A stretch of 64,000 nucleotides of DNA from Deltaproteobacteria bacterium HGW-Deltaproteobacteria-8 (GTDB lineage Bacteria; Desulfobacterota; Desulfovibrionia; Desulfovibrionales; Desulfovibrionaceae), in contig PHAR01000004.1 of the NCBI GenBank assembly GCA_002840405.1, forward strand, positions 408,239-472,238, in the 5' to 3' direction. The translations under genes and the position numbers were made by a program. The first letter of the stretch is position 1. Every line of letters starts with the position of its first letter. The notes under the pieces were generated by a model, which saw only the letters and a list, made by a program, of their open reading frames with translations, was not told the DNA's origin and made no database searches. Shown in pieces: positions 1 to 8,695 of this stretch.

Positions 1-2
1 AG

Positions 3-374
3 GCCAGCGCCCCGGTGTACATGGACCAGGCCCTGGCCCGGGAGCACGAGCGCTTCACCCAGTTCGCCATCGAGCAGATGCACCGGATGAACGCCAACAT
101 CATCGGCGGCAAGAACAGCATGCAGGTGCAGAAGCATGGCAATGGCCTGTACCGGGCCAGCTACAAGGCCATCGACGTGGAGGGCATCGTCTGCCAGGTG
201 CGCCGATCCCAAAGCAACCCCAACTATTTCGTGGGCAGCGTGCTCTACAAGGAGCACATTCTGGAGAGCGTGGCCCAGGCCCCGGAGGCCTGCCGCAGGG
301 GAAACTTCCAGCCCGTTTCCGAGAAAGCCAACCGCATCATCTACAGCTCCAAGCACGGCGGCGGCTGGCAGTAG
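3..374 (+). CDS. hypothetical protein, C-terminal part (5' end outside window)
   Basis: The reading frame is open to the left edge of the window, so only the last 123 or so codons are seen. A GTG at 15 and an ATG at 21 lie in frame, but neither has a ribosome binding site before it, so the true start is probably upstream. The visible part is hydrophilic, with a region rich in Glu, His and Arg followed by a mixed alpha/beta-looking stretch containing one Cys near the middle and one near the end. No family motif was recognised. It reads toward lgt, which is convergent. Function unknown. Confidence 0.55.
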   Translation, partial: ASAPVYMDQALAREHERFTQFAIEQMHRMNANIIGGKNSMQVQKHGNGLYRASYKAIDVEGIVCQVRRSQSNPNYFVGSVLYKEHILESVAQAPEACRRGNFQPVSEKANRIIYSSKHGGGWQ

Positions 375-565
375 CCCCGGCCTCGCCCGACGCCCACCCC
401 TGCCCTTTTCCCGGCGCACCAGATCCGGGCGCCCAGCACCACGCCGAGACACAACGCCACAGCATCGCGGCCCGCGCGGCCTCAGAGCATTCGCCAGGGC
501 ATGCCCCTGGCAATGCCGGTCCGGCAGGTCCAGTCGGCAGGTCTGGTCGGCAGGGATTTCCGGGA

Positions 566-1348
566 TCAGGCCGCCTTGGGACTCTTGCGCAGCATCAAAA
601 ACAGCCCCAGGGCGATCATGGGCAGGCAGAGCACCTGGCCCATGCTCATCCAGTCAAAGGCCACGAAGCCCAGCTGGGCGTCCGGCTGGCGGAAGAACTC
701 CACAAAAAAGCGGAAGGCCCCGTAGCCGATGAGGAACAGACCGCCCACGGCCCCGCGCGCCCTCGGCCCGGCCGAGTAGACCCACAGGATGACGAACAGG
801 GCCAGGCCCTCCAGGGCGGCCTCGTAGAGCTGCGAGGGATGACGGGGCAGCGGCCCGCCCGTGGGGAAGATCATGGCCCAGGGCGCGTCGGTGACGCGGC
901 CCCAGAGCTCGCCGTTGATGAAGTTGCCCAGCCGCCCGGCCAGCAGGCCCGGCGGCACCAGCGGCGCGATGAAGTCGCCCACCTCAAGCAGGGACTTGCC
1001 AATGTGCCGGCCGTACAGCCAGGCCACCAGGATCACGCCCGCCACCCCGCCGTGGAAGCTCATGCCCCCGCGCCAGATGGACAATATCTGCACGGGGTTG
1101 GACATGTAGTAGGAGAAATCGTAGAATAGCACGTAGCCTAGCCGCCCGCCCAGCACCACACCCGCCACGGCCCAGGTGATGAGGTCGTCCACCTGCACGG
1201 CCGACCAGCCGGAGCCGGGCCGGGCCGCGCGGCGGCGTGCCAGGAACCAGGCGGCGGAGAAGCCCACGGCGTACATGATGCCATACCAGCGGGCCGCCAG
1301 CGGGCCGATCTGCAGGGCGATGGGATTGATGACCGGATATTCGAGCAT
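566..1348 (-). CDS. lgt: prolipoprotein diacylglyceryl transferase
   Basis: Lgt moves diacylglycerol from phosphatidylglycerol to the lipobox cysteine of prolipoproteins in the inner membrane, the first step of lipoprotein maturation. The 260-residue protein is a typical family length and has about seven hydrophobic segments. It carries the Lgt signature GRLGNFINGE at about residues 138-147, the conserved MSFHGG histidine near residue 99, and HPSQLYEA near 170. The window encodes several lipoproteins that need it (Pal, the BMP protein, the 2391 gene and the two binding proteins at 57-60 kb). It is divergent from the gene at 1571 across 222 bases. Confidence 0.97.
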   Translation of the reverse strand: MLEYPVINPIALQIGPLAARWYGIMYAVGFSAAWFLARRRAARPGSGWSAVQVDDLITWAVAGVVLGGRLGYVLFYDFSYYMSNPVQILSIWRGGMSFHGGVAGVILVAWLYGRHIGKSLLEVGDFIAPLVPPGLLAGRLGNFINGELWGRVTDAPWAMIFPTGGPLPRHPSQLYEAALEGLALFVILWVYSAGPRARGAVGGLFLIGYGAFRFFVEFFRQPDAQLGFVAFDWMSMGQVLCLPMIALGLFLMLRKSPKAA

Positions 1349-1570
1349 GGCTGTGACTCCTCAAAAAGGGGCCCGTCGGGCGGGATCGGCCGGTGTGCCT
1401 GTCCTGCTGGGGCGGACAGGCCAGGCGTGTTTGTTTCCTGCGGGAAAATGCGCTAGGATCGCGCTCGGACAGCCGGGAGCCTCTGACTTTTTGCGGCCCG
1501 CGTCAACCTAGAAGACAGGCTCGAAAGAAAGGCTCGGAAAAAAGGCCCGGAACCACCACGGAGAAGCAGC

Positions 1571-2317
1571 ATGGACGCGAACAAGGAACTGGACATCCTG
1601 GAAATGCCCGTGGAGGCCCTGGCGGCCTACTGGCTGTCCATCAAGAAGCTCCTGGACGCCAAGAAGGACCTCTCGCTTCTGGCCGTGGAGGCCGAGAACA
1701 CCTCCGAGCCCTTTGTGCGCCACCTGCTCGACACCGCCCAGACGAAATTCGACCCGGAGCTGGCGCTGACCCTGGCCAAGGCCAAGCGCGGGGCGCTGCT
1801 TACGGTGTTCCGCCGCCGCCTGGAGATGATGCGCCGCGCCCTGACCGGGCTGGCCGCATCCGAGAATCCGCGCCTCACGCTGCTGGGCCTGAACGCCCTG
1901 GTCGGCTCCTCGCCCTTCCACGAGCCGCGCACCTTCGAGCTGGCCTCGGCGCTCATGGCCGCCGTAGCCCAGAAGGACGCAGACCGGCCCACGCTGCTCT
2001 GCGTGGACCACAAGCTCAAGGAGGACCGGCTGGTGGTCAAGCTGTTGTTCTACGCCATCAGCACGCGGCGCAACGGCAAGCAGGCGCTGAACGAATGCCT
2101 GCCGCACCTGAGCGCCGGGTTCTTCGCCGAGGGCCTGTCTCTCTGCGCCGACGGGTTTGAACCGGATTTCGTGGCCCAGCACCTGGCGGCCATCCGCGAT
2201 GCCGCGCTTTTGGCCACGCGCCGCAAGATGGACATGGCCACGCAGCTGTGTCTGGCCATCAAGGCCGGGCTCTCCTACGACGATGTGTTCCGCGTGGCCC
2301 GGGCCTACATGATCTAG
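1571..2317 (+). CDS. conserved hypothetical protein, all-helical, unknown function
   Basis: This 248-residue soluble protein has no signal peptide and no membrane segment. Its composition (many Leu, Ala, Lys and Arg) suggests a helical repeat fold. The start ATG follows a GGAG at 1560-1563 with fitting spacing. I do not recognise a catalytic motif. It is followed 73 bases later by a lipoprotein gene on the same strand, so the two may be co-transcribed. Codon use matches the surrounding core genes, which argues for a real, resident gene. Function unknown. Confidence 0.75.
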   Translation: MDANKELDILEMPVEALAAYWLSIKKLLDAKKDLSLLAVEAENTSEPFVRHLLDTAQTKFDPELALTLAKAKRGALLTVFRRRLEMMRRALTGLAASENPRLTLLGLNALVGSSPFHEPRTFELASALMAAVAQKDADRPTLLCVDHKLKEDRLVVKLLFYAISTRRNGKQALNECLPHLSAGFFAEGLSLCADGFEPDFVAQHLAAIRDAALLATRRKMDMATQLCLAIKAGLSYDDVFRVARAYMI

Positions 2318-2390
2318 CCGGGGCTGCGCCCATGCCCCGCAGGGCTTCGCACGAATGCCAGCACAGCCACGCTCCCAGGGAGGATTGACC

Positions 2391-3383
2391 ATGCGCCGAC
2401 TTGCCCTGGCCTTGTGCTGCCTGTTCCTGCTCCCGGCCTGCGCCGCTCCGGTGGTCAGCAAGCAGGTGCTTGTCCCGGCCCCGGCCGCAGAGGTCGCCCG
2501 GCTCACCCGCCTCAAGGTCACCGCCTTCGACAACGACGACACGGGCCAGGTCCGCGCCGCCGTGGAGAGCGCCCTGGCCTCCGTGGTCGTGGACGGCAGG
2601 CCCTACTTCACCGTGGTCGGGGCCAGCGCGCCCACGGGCGGCCTGGGCAAGCCCATGCAGTGGATCGACTCCAGCAGGCCCAAGGTTCAGCCCATCCGCT
2701 ACGGCGCGGAAGGCACCGTGCAGGGCAGCGTGGGCCAGGACGGCTGGCGCAACGAGCACTACTTCGAACGGCGCAAGGAATGCGTGGTCGAGGACGACAA
2801 GGGCCGCTGCCGGCTCTGGGGCAACTCCTCCATCACCTGCACCCGGCGCGTGGCCCAGTTCAGCTTCACGCCCAGGGTGGTGGCCAAGGACACCGGCGAG
2901 GTGCTGCTGGCCCAAGAGTTTTCAGAGTCCCGCCAGAGCAGCGCCTGCCCGGACAACGGCTCGCCCGCCAGCGGCAACTCCCTGCTGGCTGCGGCGCGGG
3001 ACAAGGCCATCGCGCGGTTCCGCGACCACGTGGCCCCGCATGTCGTCACCCTGGATATCCCGCTCTTGACCGAGGACGACTCCGGCATGAACGCCCAGGT
3101 CAAGGTCCTTGTCGCCGGCGGCGTGGATTTCGCCAAGGCCGGACAGACGGACAAGGCCTGCAAGGTCTGGCGCAGCGCGGCCGCCAAGCACGCGGCCGGC
3201 TTCGTCCTGCCGTACCTTTCCGGGGTCTGCGCAGAGCTGGAGGACAATCTCGATCAGGCCGAGGGCTTCTATGCCCAGGCCGAGCAGCGCGCGCAGCAGC
3301 CCGTGCCGGAGATCGCCGCCGCGCTGGCGCGCCTCAAGACCACCCGGGCCGACCTGGACAGGCTGGAGCAGCAGCGCAAGTAG
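2391..3383 (+). CDS. putative lipoprotein with C-terminal TPR-like region
   Basis: The start is placed at ATG 2391 because AGGGAGGA lies just upstream at 2377-2384; an earlier in-frame start at 2355 would put a non-signal stretch before the signal peptide. The 330-residue product begins with a short positive end, a hydrophobic core and a lipobox LLPAC (Cys near residue 17), so it should be exported and lipidated. The middle contains paired cysteines (RKECVVEDDKGRC and SITC). The C-terminal 80 residues look like helical repeats (GVDFAKAGQTDKACKVWRSA, LDQAEGFYAQAEQ). Possibly a periplasmic scaffold or chaperone. No specific function recognised. Confidence 0.75.
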   Translation: MRRLALALCCLFLLPACAAPVVSKQVLVPAPAAEVARLTRLKVTAFDNDDTGQVRAAVESALASVVVDGRPYFTVVGASAPTGGLGKPMQWIDSSRPKVQPIRYGAEGTVQGSVGQDGWRNEHYFERRKECVVEDDKGRCRLWGNSSITCTRRVAQFSFTPRVVAKDTGEVLLAQEFSESRQSSACPDNGSPASGNSLLAAARDKAIARFRDHVAPHVVTLDIPLLTEDDSGMNAQVKVLVAGGVDFAKAGQTDKACKVWRSAAAKHAAGFVLPYLSGVCAELEDNLDQAEGFYAQAEQRAQQPVPEIAAALARLKTTRADLDRLEQQRK

Positions 3384-3510
3384 GGCTCGCGGGGCGCGGA
3401 CAAATGAGAATCCAGGGATATCGGCGGGAGACAACCCCGTCGACCGCCGGGAGCGTCCGAAGTCGGAAACAGGCCCATGACCCGGCCCCGATGTTCCAGA
3501 TCTCCATTTG

Positions 3511-3557
3511 AAAAGAGAGAGCCGGGGCACACCGGAAAACCACCCGTGCGCCCCGGC
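3511..3557 (-). terminator. rho-independent terminator after the BMP lipoprotein gene
   Basis: GCCGGGG (3521-3527) pairs with CCCCGGC (3551-3557) around a 23-base loop. Read on the minus strand the stem is followed by TCTCTCTTTT, as expected for a terminator of the minus-strand gene ending at 3608. The + strand side has no T run. Confidence 0.6.
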
Positions 3558-3607
3558 CCGATGTGACATAACGATTGGGGAACAGCCAGAGCCGTCCCCC
3601 CCCGTTT

Positions 3608-4744
3608 CTACTGCACGCTCCCGACGACGCCTTCCACGAGCCAGTTCATGCCTACCAGTTCCTTGTCCTCGGCCTTGACCCCGGCGGCGATCTTCACCTG
3701 GCCGCTCTGGTCCTTGATGGGACCGACAAAGACCTTGTCCGCGCCTTTGACGAACTCGGCCTTTTGGGCCAGGACCTTGTCGGCAACGGCCTTGGGCACC
3801 ATGGGGCCGAAGGGGGCGATGTCGACCACGCCCTTGTCCATGCCCCACCAGATGGATCGGTTGCCCTTCCAGGTGCCCTCGCGCACTTCCTTCACGATGG
3901 CCTCGTACAGCGGAGCCCAGTTCCACACTGCGGCGGTGAGCTGCGCCTTGGGCGCGAAGCGGGACATATCGGAGTTGTCGCCGATGGAGTACTTGCCGCG
4001 CTGCTGGGCAACTTCCTGAACACCTGGGGAATCCTGGTGCTGGCCAATGACGTCCGCGCCCGCATCCAGCAGGCTTATGGCGGCGGTCTTCTCCAGGGCC
4101 GGATCGAACCAAGTCTTGGTCCAGGCAACGCGCACCTGGGCCTTGGGATTCACGCTGCGCACGCCCAGGGTGAAGGCGTTGACGCCGCGAATGACTGCGG
4201 GGATGGGATATGCGGCCACGAAGCCGATGACATTGCTCTTGGTCATCGAGCCGGCCACCATGCCGGTAAGGTACCGGGCCTGGTAGAGGCGGCCGAAATA
4301 ATTGCTGACATTCTCACTCATCTTGGTGCCGGAGCAGTGCATGAACTTCACCTTGGGGAAGTCCTTGGCCGCCTTCATGGTCGGGTCCATGAAACCGATG
4401 CTGGTGGTGAAAATCAGGTCATAGCCGTTGCGGGCCATATCCTCGATGGCGCGTTCAGACTCGGCGCCCTCTTTCAAGACCTCGACGTAGGAGGTCTTGA
4501 CGTTCGGCAGCTTCTCGATGGCCTTTCGGCCCTGGTCATGGGACCAGGAGTAGCCCGCATCTGCCACGGGCGTGGCGTAAACAAAGCCGACCTTGAGCTC
4601 GCCGGTTTTGGGACCGTCCGCAGTCGGGGCCACAGCCGGGGGCACAGCCGGAGTAGCAGCCTTCTCAGGGGCCTTTTCACAGCCAGCCAGGGCCAGGACG
4701 CTGATGAGCGCCAGGGAGCCGATGGCCCACATACATTTCTTCAT
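3608..4744 (-). CDS. BMP-family (Med/PnrA-like) substrate-binding lipoprotein
   Basis: This is a periplasmic lipid-anchored binding protein of the basic membrane protein family, often a purine nucleoside binder for an ABC importer. The start at 4744 is chosen because it begins a classic signal peptide (MKKCMWAIGSL...LALAGC, lipobox Cys near residue 22) and has AAGGGGGAAG upstream. The longer frame upstream is non-signal sequence. Mature-domain features of the family include VGFVYATPVADAGYSW, the YDLIFTTS segment and the WNWAPLY region. The product is 378 residues long. No ABC ATPase or permease is adjacent; the neighbours are glucokinase and a convergent lipoprotein, so the transporter is encoded elsewhere or the protein acts alone. 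The ligand is not determined here. Confidence 0.88.
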   Translation of the reverse strand: MKKCMWAIGSLALISVLALAGCEKAPEKAATPAVPPAVAPTADGPKTGELKVGFVYATPVADAGYSWSHDQGRKAIEKLPNVKTSYVEVLKEGAESERAIEDMARNGYDLIFTTSIGFMDPTMKAAKDFPKVKFMHCSGTKMSENVSNYFGRLYQARYLTGMVAGSMTKSNVIGFVAAYPIPAVIRGVNAFTLGVRSVNPKAQVRVAWTKTWFDPALEKTAAISLLDAGADVIGQHQDSPGVQEVAQQRGKYSIGDNSDMSRFAPKAQLTAAVWNWAPLYEAIVKEVREGTWKGNRSIWWGMDKGVVDIAPFGPMVPKAVADKVLAQKAEFVKGADKVFVGPIKDQSGQVKIAAGVKAEDKELVGMNWLVEGVVGSVQ

Positions 4745-4995
4745 AATGCTTCCCCCTTTGCTTTCGCGCTCCCGGTTCTCCGGACGCAGGTTCCGTGTCC
4801 AACCGCCGGAGCGAACCCCGGCCCCCCCAAATATGCGCTCCTCGCAGCCGCTCCCAGAAAACGGGAGAGATTTTGCCCTACGCTTTGTGCTCCGCACACG
4901 CCCCTGCTCAAATGCCAGGGTTATATTCACAAATTTTGGCAGGGCGAGCCCTGTTTGGGGCGCAGCCAGCCGACGTCACGGCGGGCGCCGGGGCT

Positions 4996-5967
4996 CTAGG
5001 CCCGGCGGCGCAGGCGCTGCGCGCCGAACAGGGCCGCGCCGAACACGCCGGAGTCCTCGTTGGTGTTGTGCAGCACCGGCAGCCCGGACAACAGGGCGTG
5101 GTGCGAGGGCGAGAGGCGAAACTCCTCCAGGAAGGCCGGGTGCGTCACCAGCATCGGGTTCTTGGCCGCCACCCCGCCGCACACGTAGACCCCGCCCAGG
5201 GCCAGCACGGCCAGGGCGTAGTTGCGGGCCGCCCGGCCATAGAACCGCGCGAACCACTCCACGGTATGCGGGAAGTTGGCCAGGCGCGGGGAAAGCACCG
5301 ACGGGGTCAGCACCTCGCCGGTCAGAAAGGCGTGCAGGCGCGAGAGCCCGGAGCCGGAGACCACGGCGTCGCCGTGGCAGTAGGCCAGGCCGGTGATCCG
5401 GCGGACATACTCGCCGTAAGCGTGCTCGGTGTCGCCCACAAAGGGGAAGGCCACGTGCCCGGCCTCGGAAGGCACGGCCAGGTGCCCGCCCCGGCCATCG
5501 GGCACCAGGGCGCAGTGCCCCAGCCCCGTGCCCGCGCCCAGAACCGCCACGGTGCCGCCCGCAGTGACCTGGGTGTCGGCGCGGCTGGCCTGAAGCACGT
5601 GGGCGTCGCGCACGGCCCGGCTGCGGCTGGCAAAGGCCTGGGCCGCGAAATCGTTCAGCAACGCCCCTCGCGACAGCCCGACCTTGGTGATGTCGTAGAG
5701 GTCGATGTTCCACTTGATGTTCGGGGGGCGGCAGAAACGGCCCTGCACCGGTCCGGGCACGGCCAACACGGCCAAATCGCAGGAGGAGACGGCGAAGGGC
5801 CGCTGCTCGGAGAAGAGCAGCTCCAACAGGGCGACCAGGGAGTCGGAGCCCTGCGTCGGCAGACGGACGATGCTCAGCAGATGCGGTTCGTCCGCCTCGC
5901 CATGGAGCTCAAAGAACCCGAAACGGCTCGTAGTGCCGCCGATGTCCGCTGCAAGAATCCGTTGCAT
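4996..5967 (-). CDS. glk: glucokinase
   Basis: ATP-dependent phosphorylation of glucose to glucose-6-phosphate in the cytoplasm. The 323-residue protein matches bacterial Glk in length and carries the ATP-binding ADIGGTTSR motif (about residues 7-15), LNDFAAQAFA with the catalytic Asp near residue 104, the GAGTGLGHC loop, and a SEAGHV segment holding the sugar-binding Glu and His. It ends 251 bases upstream of the BMP lipoprotein start. It lies downstream of motA but is separated from it by a strong hairpin terminator, so it is probably its own unit. Confidence 0.93.
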   Translation of the reverse strand: MQRILAADIGGTTSRFGFFELHGEADEPHLLSIVRLPTQGSDSLVALLELLFSEQRPFAVSSCDLAVLAVPGPVQGRFCRPPNIKWNIDLYDITKVGLSRGALLNDFAAQAFASRSRAVRDAHVLQASRADTQVTAGGTVAVLGAGTGLGHCALVPDGRGGHLAVPSEAGHVAFPFVGDTEHAYGEYVRRITGLAYCHGDAVVSGSGLSRLHAFLTGEVLTPSVLSPRLANFPHTVEWFARFYGRAARNYALAVLALGGVYVCGGVAAKNPMLVTHPAFLEEFRLSPSHHALLSGLPVLHNTNEDSGVFGAALFGAQRLRRRA

Positions 5968-6038
5968 GAGCCTCCGCCTGGGCCTGCTGGCTGAAGCGCC
6001 AGCATTGAGCCAAGCATAAGACTACCAGAGACCCGGAC

Positions 6039-6077
6039 AAAAAACAAAGGGGGGAGTCATGCTCCCCCCGATTTTTT
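6039..6077. terminator. bidirectional hairpin terminator between motA and glk
   Basis: GGGGGGAG (6049-6056) pairs with CTCCCCCC (6062-6069) around a five-base loop. A T run follows on the + strand (6072-6077), and an A run lies on the other side (6039-6044), which reads as a T run on the minus strand. It would stop transcription leaving motBA on the minus strand. Confidence 0.85.
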
Positions 6078-6095
6078 GTGCGGAATTCCTGCGGG

Positions 6096-7040
6096 CTACA
6101 GCGCGCTCGCCAGGGGCGACATGCGCAGATGTCCGGGCGAGGGCATCTCCATGGGCTGGGGCATGGGCACGGAGTCGTTGAACGGCTTGGGCTCGCCCGC
6201 CTCTGTATGCTGCTGCGCCACACGCTCGTTGGCCACGCGCCGTCGGGTGATGTACTTCTTGGTGATGGCCCGCAGAAGCTCGGTCTTGCCCACGCGCTCG
6301 TCGGGCGAGAGGAAGCTGGTGAGCTTCTTCTCCAGGCGGTGCGAGTTCTGCTCCTTGGCGATGGCGATGATGCCTTCCATGATCAGCTTCTGGTTCAGCA
6401 TCTCGGCGTTGGTGTTGAAGTTGATGCTCTCGGCGATGGGCGCCAGGATGAGGTTGCTGATGACCACGCCGTACAGGGTGGAGATGAAGGCCACGGGGAT
6501 GCTCGAGAGCAGGGCCTGGGTGTCGTTGATGCCCGAGAGCATGCCGATGAGCCCGATGACGCTACCCGCCACGCCGAACGCCGGGGCGGCCTTGGCCATG
6601 GTCTGGAACACGCGCTCGCTCTGCTGGCGGCGGTCCTGGAAGAAGCTCATCTCGGTGTTCAAAAACTCGCGGATGTCGCGCTCCTTGTAGTTGTCCACCA
6701 GGAAGGCCACGGCCCCGCGCAGGAACTCGTCGCCAATCTTCTGACGGATGGCCTCCAGGGACAACACGCCCTCCACCCGCGACTTCACCGACAGCTCAAG
6801 AAGCACGCGCACGATGTCGTCCGGCGTGGGCTGCTTTTTGGTGTACACGCTGCGGCAGAGCAGAAATGCCGTCCGGATGCGCGCGAAGGGGTAGCTCATG
6901 AACAGGGAGGCGAACAGCCCCGCCACCACGATGATGAAGGCGGCCAGGTTCCAGTACAGGGCCAGCCCGCCGCTCATCCAGAAACCGCCGATAAAGACGG
7001 CTGTGCACAGCACCACGCCCAGCATGTTCCGCTTGCTCAT
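6096..7040 (-). CDS. motA: MotA/PomA-type flagellar motor stator channel protein
   Basis: MotA-family inner-membrane subunit of the ion-driven stator that turns the flagellum. The 314-residue protein has two N-terminal membrane segments (about residues 8-24 and 30-48), a large cytoplasmic loop with the charged region that contacts the rotor, and two more membrane segments. These include the family motif PAFGVAGSVIGLIGML (about residue 150) and the following IPVAFISTLYGVV segment. It lies 12 bases downstream of motB on the same strand, so the gene order is B then A, the reverse of the usual order. The tail beyond residue 250 is hydrophilic and Pro-rich. Confidence 0.87.
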   Translation of the reverse strand: MSKRNMLGVVLCTAVFIGGFWMSGGLALYWNLAAFIIVVAGLFASLFMSYPFARIRTAFLLCRSVYTKKQPTPDDIVRVLLELSVKSRVEGVLSLEAIRQKIGDEFLRGAVAFLVDNYKERDIREFLNTEMSFFQDRRQQSERVFQTMAKAAPAFGVAGSVIGLIGMLSGINDTQALLSSIPVAFISTLYGVVISNLILAPIAESINFNTNAEMLNQKLIMEGIIAIAKEQNSHRLEKKLTSFLSPDERVGKTELLRAITKKYITRRRVANERVAQQHTEAGEPKPFNDSVPMPQPMEMPSPGHLRMSPLASAL

Positions 7041-7052
7041 TTTCTGTCCCCC

Positions 7053-7763
7053 TTACATGTCAGTCAAGACGAGCACTTCCACCCGCCGGTTACGCCTGGC
7101 CGCATCCTCCACCGAGGCCGGAACCTCAGGCTGGAACGAGCCGCGCCCGGTGATGAGGAAGCGCTTGGCATCAAGTTTCGCCGTGCTGATGAAATATTCG
7201 GCCACGCTGGCGGCGCGCCGGGCCGAGAGCCCAAAGCTCTCCGCCTCGGTCTTGGCCTCGCCCTCGGCCGCGTGGCCCACCACGAGCACCGCGCCCGTGC
7301 TCACGCGCAGAATCTCGGCAATGCGCGCCAGGTACGGCGCGCTGTTCTGCGCCAGATCGGCCCCGCCGGGCCTGAAAAACAGGTCCCCGCGCAGAAACAC
7401 CCGCACCTGGCGGTCGGTCTCGCGCACCACGGAGATACCCAGGTTGTCGGACTGGAAATAGGTTTCGCGCTTGGCCTGGCCCACAATGTCCTGAAAGGCC
7501 TTGCCCCCGTGCACGGGATCTTCGAGCTGGCCCAGGAAGGCCTGCATGGGGTCGGTGGGGGCAAGGGTGGCGGCGGCCCGTGGGGCCTGCGGCGCGACCT
7601 TGTCCGTGTGCGAGCGGCTGTAGATGAACAACACGGCGAAGAGCACGAACATGATCATCATCAGGTCCGCCCAGGGCACCGACCACTCGGCGAAATTTCC
7701 GCCAGCGGTCAGGATTCCGCTCCTGTCCGGACGATGTGCGTGCTGCCTGTCCCGTCTGCCCAT
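7053..7763 (-). CDS. motB: MotB/OmpA-domain flagellar stator protein
   Basis: Peptidoglycan-anchored partner of MotA. The start is placed at ATG 7763, giving 236 residues with a short cytoplasmic tail, one membrane span (WADLMMIMFVLFAVLFIY, about 28-45) containing the Asp expected for ion conduction, and a periplasmic C-terminal OmpA-like domain. That domain carries GHAAEGEAKTEAESFGLSARR and the RRNRRVEV motif near the end. The longer upstream frame would add an unlikely Cys-rich stretch. The gene precedes motA by 12 bases, and a sigma-54-type promoter sits about 60 bases upstream. The membrane Asp and OmpA domain favour a stator over a generic ExbD-like protein. Confidence 0.85.
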   Translation of the reverse strand: MGRRDRQHAHRPDRSGILTAGGNFAEWSVPWADLMMIMFVLFAVLFIYSRSHTDKVAPQAPRAAATLAPTDPMQAFLGQLEDPVHGGKAFQDIVGQAKRETYFQSDNLGISVVRETDRQVRVFLRGDLFFRPGGADLAQNSAPYLARIAEILRVSTGAVLVVGHAAEGEAKTEAESFGLSARRAASVAEYFISTAKLDAKRFLITGRGSFQPEVPASVEDAARRNRRVEVLVLTDM

Positions 7764-7822
7764 AATGCACCTCACGTTGAACCCAGCCCCCCGGACCTTC
7801 CAGGGGGCTGCGCTGCAACCAA

Positions 7823-7838
7823 AGCAAATTGCCTGCCA
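7823..7838 (-). promoter_or_regulatory. sigma-54-type promoter for motB-motA
   Basis: On the minus strand the sequence TGGCA-G-GCAAT-TTGCT fits the -24/-12 consensus TGGCAC-N5-TTGCW with one mismatch and correct spacing. It lies about 60 bases before the motB start. Flagellar genes under sigma-54 control are common in this lineage, and a similar site precedes fliK in this window. Confidence 0.65.
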
Positions 7839-8039
7839 AAGTTGCAACGCACTGCATTGACAGCACATTGATGTTCAACCAGGACCCCCAGATGGGGGCG
7901 CGCCAAAACTCCGGCGCGGATGGCGGCACGCACACCGGCGACGTCAGGCGATGTCAGGCGATGTCCGCTGAAGTTGACTCCAAACGCAAATCCAGTCACA
8001 AGCGCCCCCATGACCAACGCATACCTCCCCGAGGCGCCC

Positions 8040-8657
8040 ATGGGCGCCTTCCACACCCTGTCGGCCCTGGTGCTGGCGTCCAACTCGCCGCGCCGCCGCG
8101 ACCTGCTGGGCTCCCTTGGCCTGGCCCTGGAAATCTGCCCGAGCAACGCGCCAGAGCCGCCGCCCCTGCCCGGCGAGGCGCCCAAGGACTACGCCAAGCG
8201 CATGGCGCTGCTGAAGACCCTGGACGTGGCCGTGCTGTACCCGGACTGCGCCGTGCTCGGCGCGGACACCATCGTGGTCCTGCCTGCCGAGGGCAGCGCG
8301 CCCGCGCAGGTCCTGGGCAAGCCGGTTGACGAGGCCGACGCCCTGCGCATGCTGACCCTGCTCTCGGGCCGCGCGCACCAGGTCATCACCGGCTGCTGCC
8401 TGGCCCTGCCCGGTCAGGCCGAGCGCGTCTGCTTCGCCGAGGTCACGGAGGTGGTCATGCGCGCAAGCAGCCGCGAGGAGCTTTGCGCCTACATCGCCAC
8501 GGGCGAGCCCGCGGACAAGGCCGGGGCCTACGCCATCCAAGGTCTGGGCGGGTTTCTCGTGGAGCGGATCAACGGCTCGTACACCAACGTCGTGGGCCTG
8601 CCGGTGGCCGAGTGCGCTCAGCACCTGCTTGACAGGGGCCTCATCGCGGCGAGATAG
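8040..8657 (+). CDS. maf: Maf-family nucleoside triphosphate pyrophosphatase
   Basis: Maf proteins hydrolyse non-canonical or selected nucleoside triphosphates (dTTP/UTP or m7GTP subtypes) to monophosphates. The 205-residue product has the N-terminal LASNSPRRRDLL motif, the catalytic region GADTIVV, a following GKPVDEADALRML, and the ITGCCLALP and DKAGAYAIQGLGG motifs. The start at 8040 is preferred because GAGG lies at 8031-8034 and the resulting length matches the family; ATG 8010 is an in-frame alternative without a good ribosome binding site. The GxxK/R subtype residue was not assigned. It begins a maf, methyltransferase, pgpA run on the + strand. Confidence 0.9.
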   Translation: MGAFHTLSALVLASNSPRRRDLLGSLGLALEICPSNAPEPPPLPGEAPKDYAKRMALLKTLDVAVLYPDCAVLGADTIVVLPAEGSAPAQVLGKPVDEADALRMLTLLSGRAHQVITGCCLALPGQAERVCFAEVTEVVMRASSREELCAYIATGEPADKAGAYAIQGLGGFLVERINGSYTNVVGLPVAECAQHLLDRGLIAAR

Positions 8658-8695
8658 GATACGCTGAACTCGCGACGACGCGCACAGGAGACCCC

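Noticed and set aside
510-556. Short GGCAGGTC-type repeats downstream of lgt
   Set aside because: The units are short and imperfect (about 13 bases, three copies), with no sign of function; too weak to list as a repeat element.
4745-4995. Purine riboswitch before the BMP lipoprotein
   Set aside because: The conserved core elements of the purine riboswitch are not seen in the leader.
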